Below, in pieces: positions 6,130-6,219 of a stretch of DNA of 6,219 nucleotides. Every line of letters begins with the position of its first letter. The stretch's first letter is position 1. Position numbers and translations under genes: made by a program. The notes under the pieces were generated by a model. That model did not search any database, had not been told where the DNA came from, and was given only the letters and a program-made list of their open reading frames with translations. This DNA comes from JAIBAI01 sp044238875 (GTDB lineage Bacteria; Bacteroidota; Bacteroidia; M30B66): assembly GCA_044238875.1 (NCBI GenBank), contig JBIICM010000148.1, positions 1 through 6,219 on the forward strand, read 5' to 3'.

Positions 6130-6219
6130 ATGATTAAGACCATCGCCTCCCTGTTTGGAAAAATACTTGGCAGCAAAGCCGAGCGTGATCTCAGGGAAAT
6201 CAACCCGCTGCTGGACCAG
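6130..6219 (+). CDS. secA: Preprotein translocase ATPase SecA (N-terminal 30 residues only)
   Basis: The frame opens with MIKTIASLFGKILGSKAER and continues DLREINPLLDQ to the window edge. The pattern of an amphipathic start, F/L-G-S-K-x-E-R-D, then a basic-acidic helix into N-P-L/I is the familiar SecA N-terminus, which contacts the SecYEG channel. SecA is the cytoplasmic motor that pushes unfolded preproteins through SecYEG. Only about 30 of the 1000-odd residues usual in Bacteroidota are visible, so the ATPase motifs cannot be checked. The ATG at 6130 follows a TAATTTTG promoter element at a suitable distance; an ATG at 6117 runs straight into a stop. Confidence 0.82.
   Translation, partial: MIKTIASLFGKILGSKAERDLREINPLLDQ

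Overview
The window looks like a chromosomal segment from a member of the Bacteroidota. The evidence is a C-terminal sorting domain of the type IX secretion system (T9SS), several copies of the Bacteroidota -7 promoter consensus TAnnTTTG in front of genes, and no strong Shine-Dalgarno sequences. I cannot place it more precisely than the phylum.

Layout from left to right. Positions 1-473 (minus) hold the 5' part of a gene for an exported protein that runs off the left edge. Positions 547-1920 and 1926-4454 (minus) are two tandem paralogous genes for large exported proteins, separated by 5 bases. Both start with a signal peptide, the same roughly 250-residue beta-rich N-terminal domain and two Ig-like domains. 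Only the 842-residue protein continues with three Cys-paired repeats, a PKD domain and a T9SS type A sorting domain; the 457-residue protein stops after the second Ig-like domain. Positions 4455-4787 have no intact gene. This gap holds a candidate promoter, a short hairpin and a 40-codon reading frame that looks like the C-terminal end of an outer-membrane beta-barrel protein. Positions 4788-5966 (minus) encode a glutaryl-CoA dehydrogenase-like acyl-CoA dehydrogenase. From 6130 (plus), divergent from it, lies the first 30 codons of secA.

The three minus-strand genes on the left form a surface-protein cluster. Transcription runs from the 842-residue gene into the 457-residue gene, very likely as one unit, and a hairpin plus a candidate promoter separates them from the third gene. 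The proteins would leave the cytoplasm through the Sec channel, and at least the longest would cross the outer membrane by the T9SS. Their ligand is not visible from sequence; Ig-like and PKD domains suggest adhesion or matrix functions. The dehydrogenase (lysine and tryptophan degradation) and secA are conserved housekeeping genes with no evident functional link to the cluster.

I found no convincing new multi-gene system. The points most worth checking are the tandem paralogue without a sorting domain, the beta-barrel-like fragment directly after and in frame with the dehydrogenase stop codon, and the perfect 10-bp inverted repeat that abuts a promoter element.
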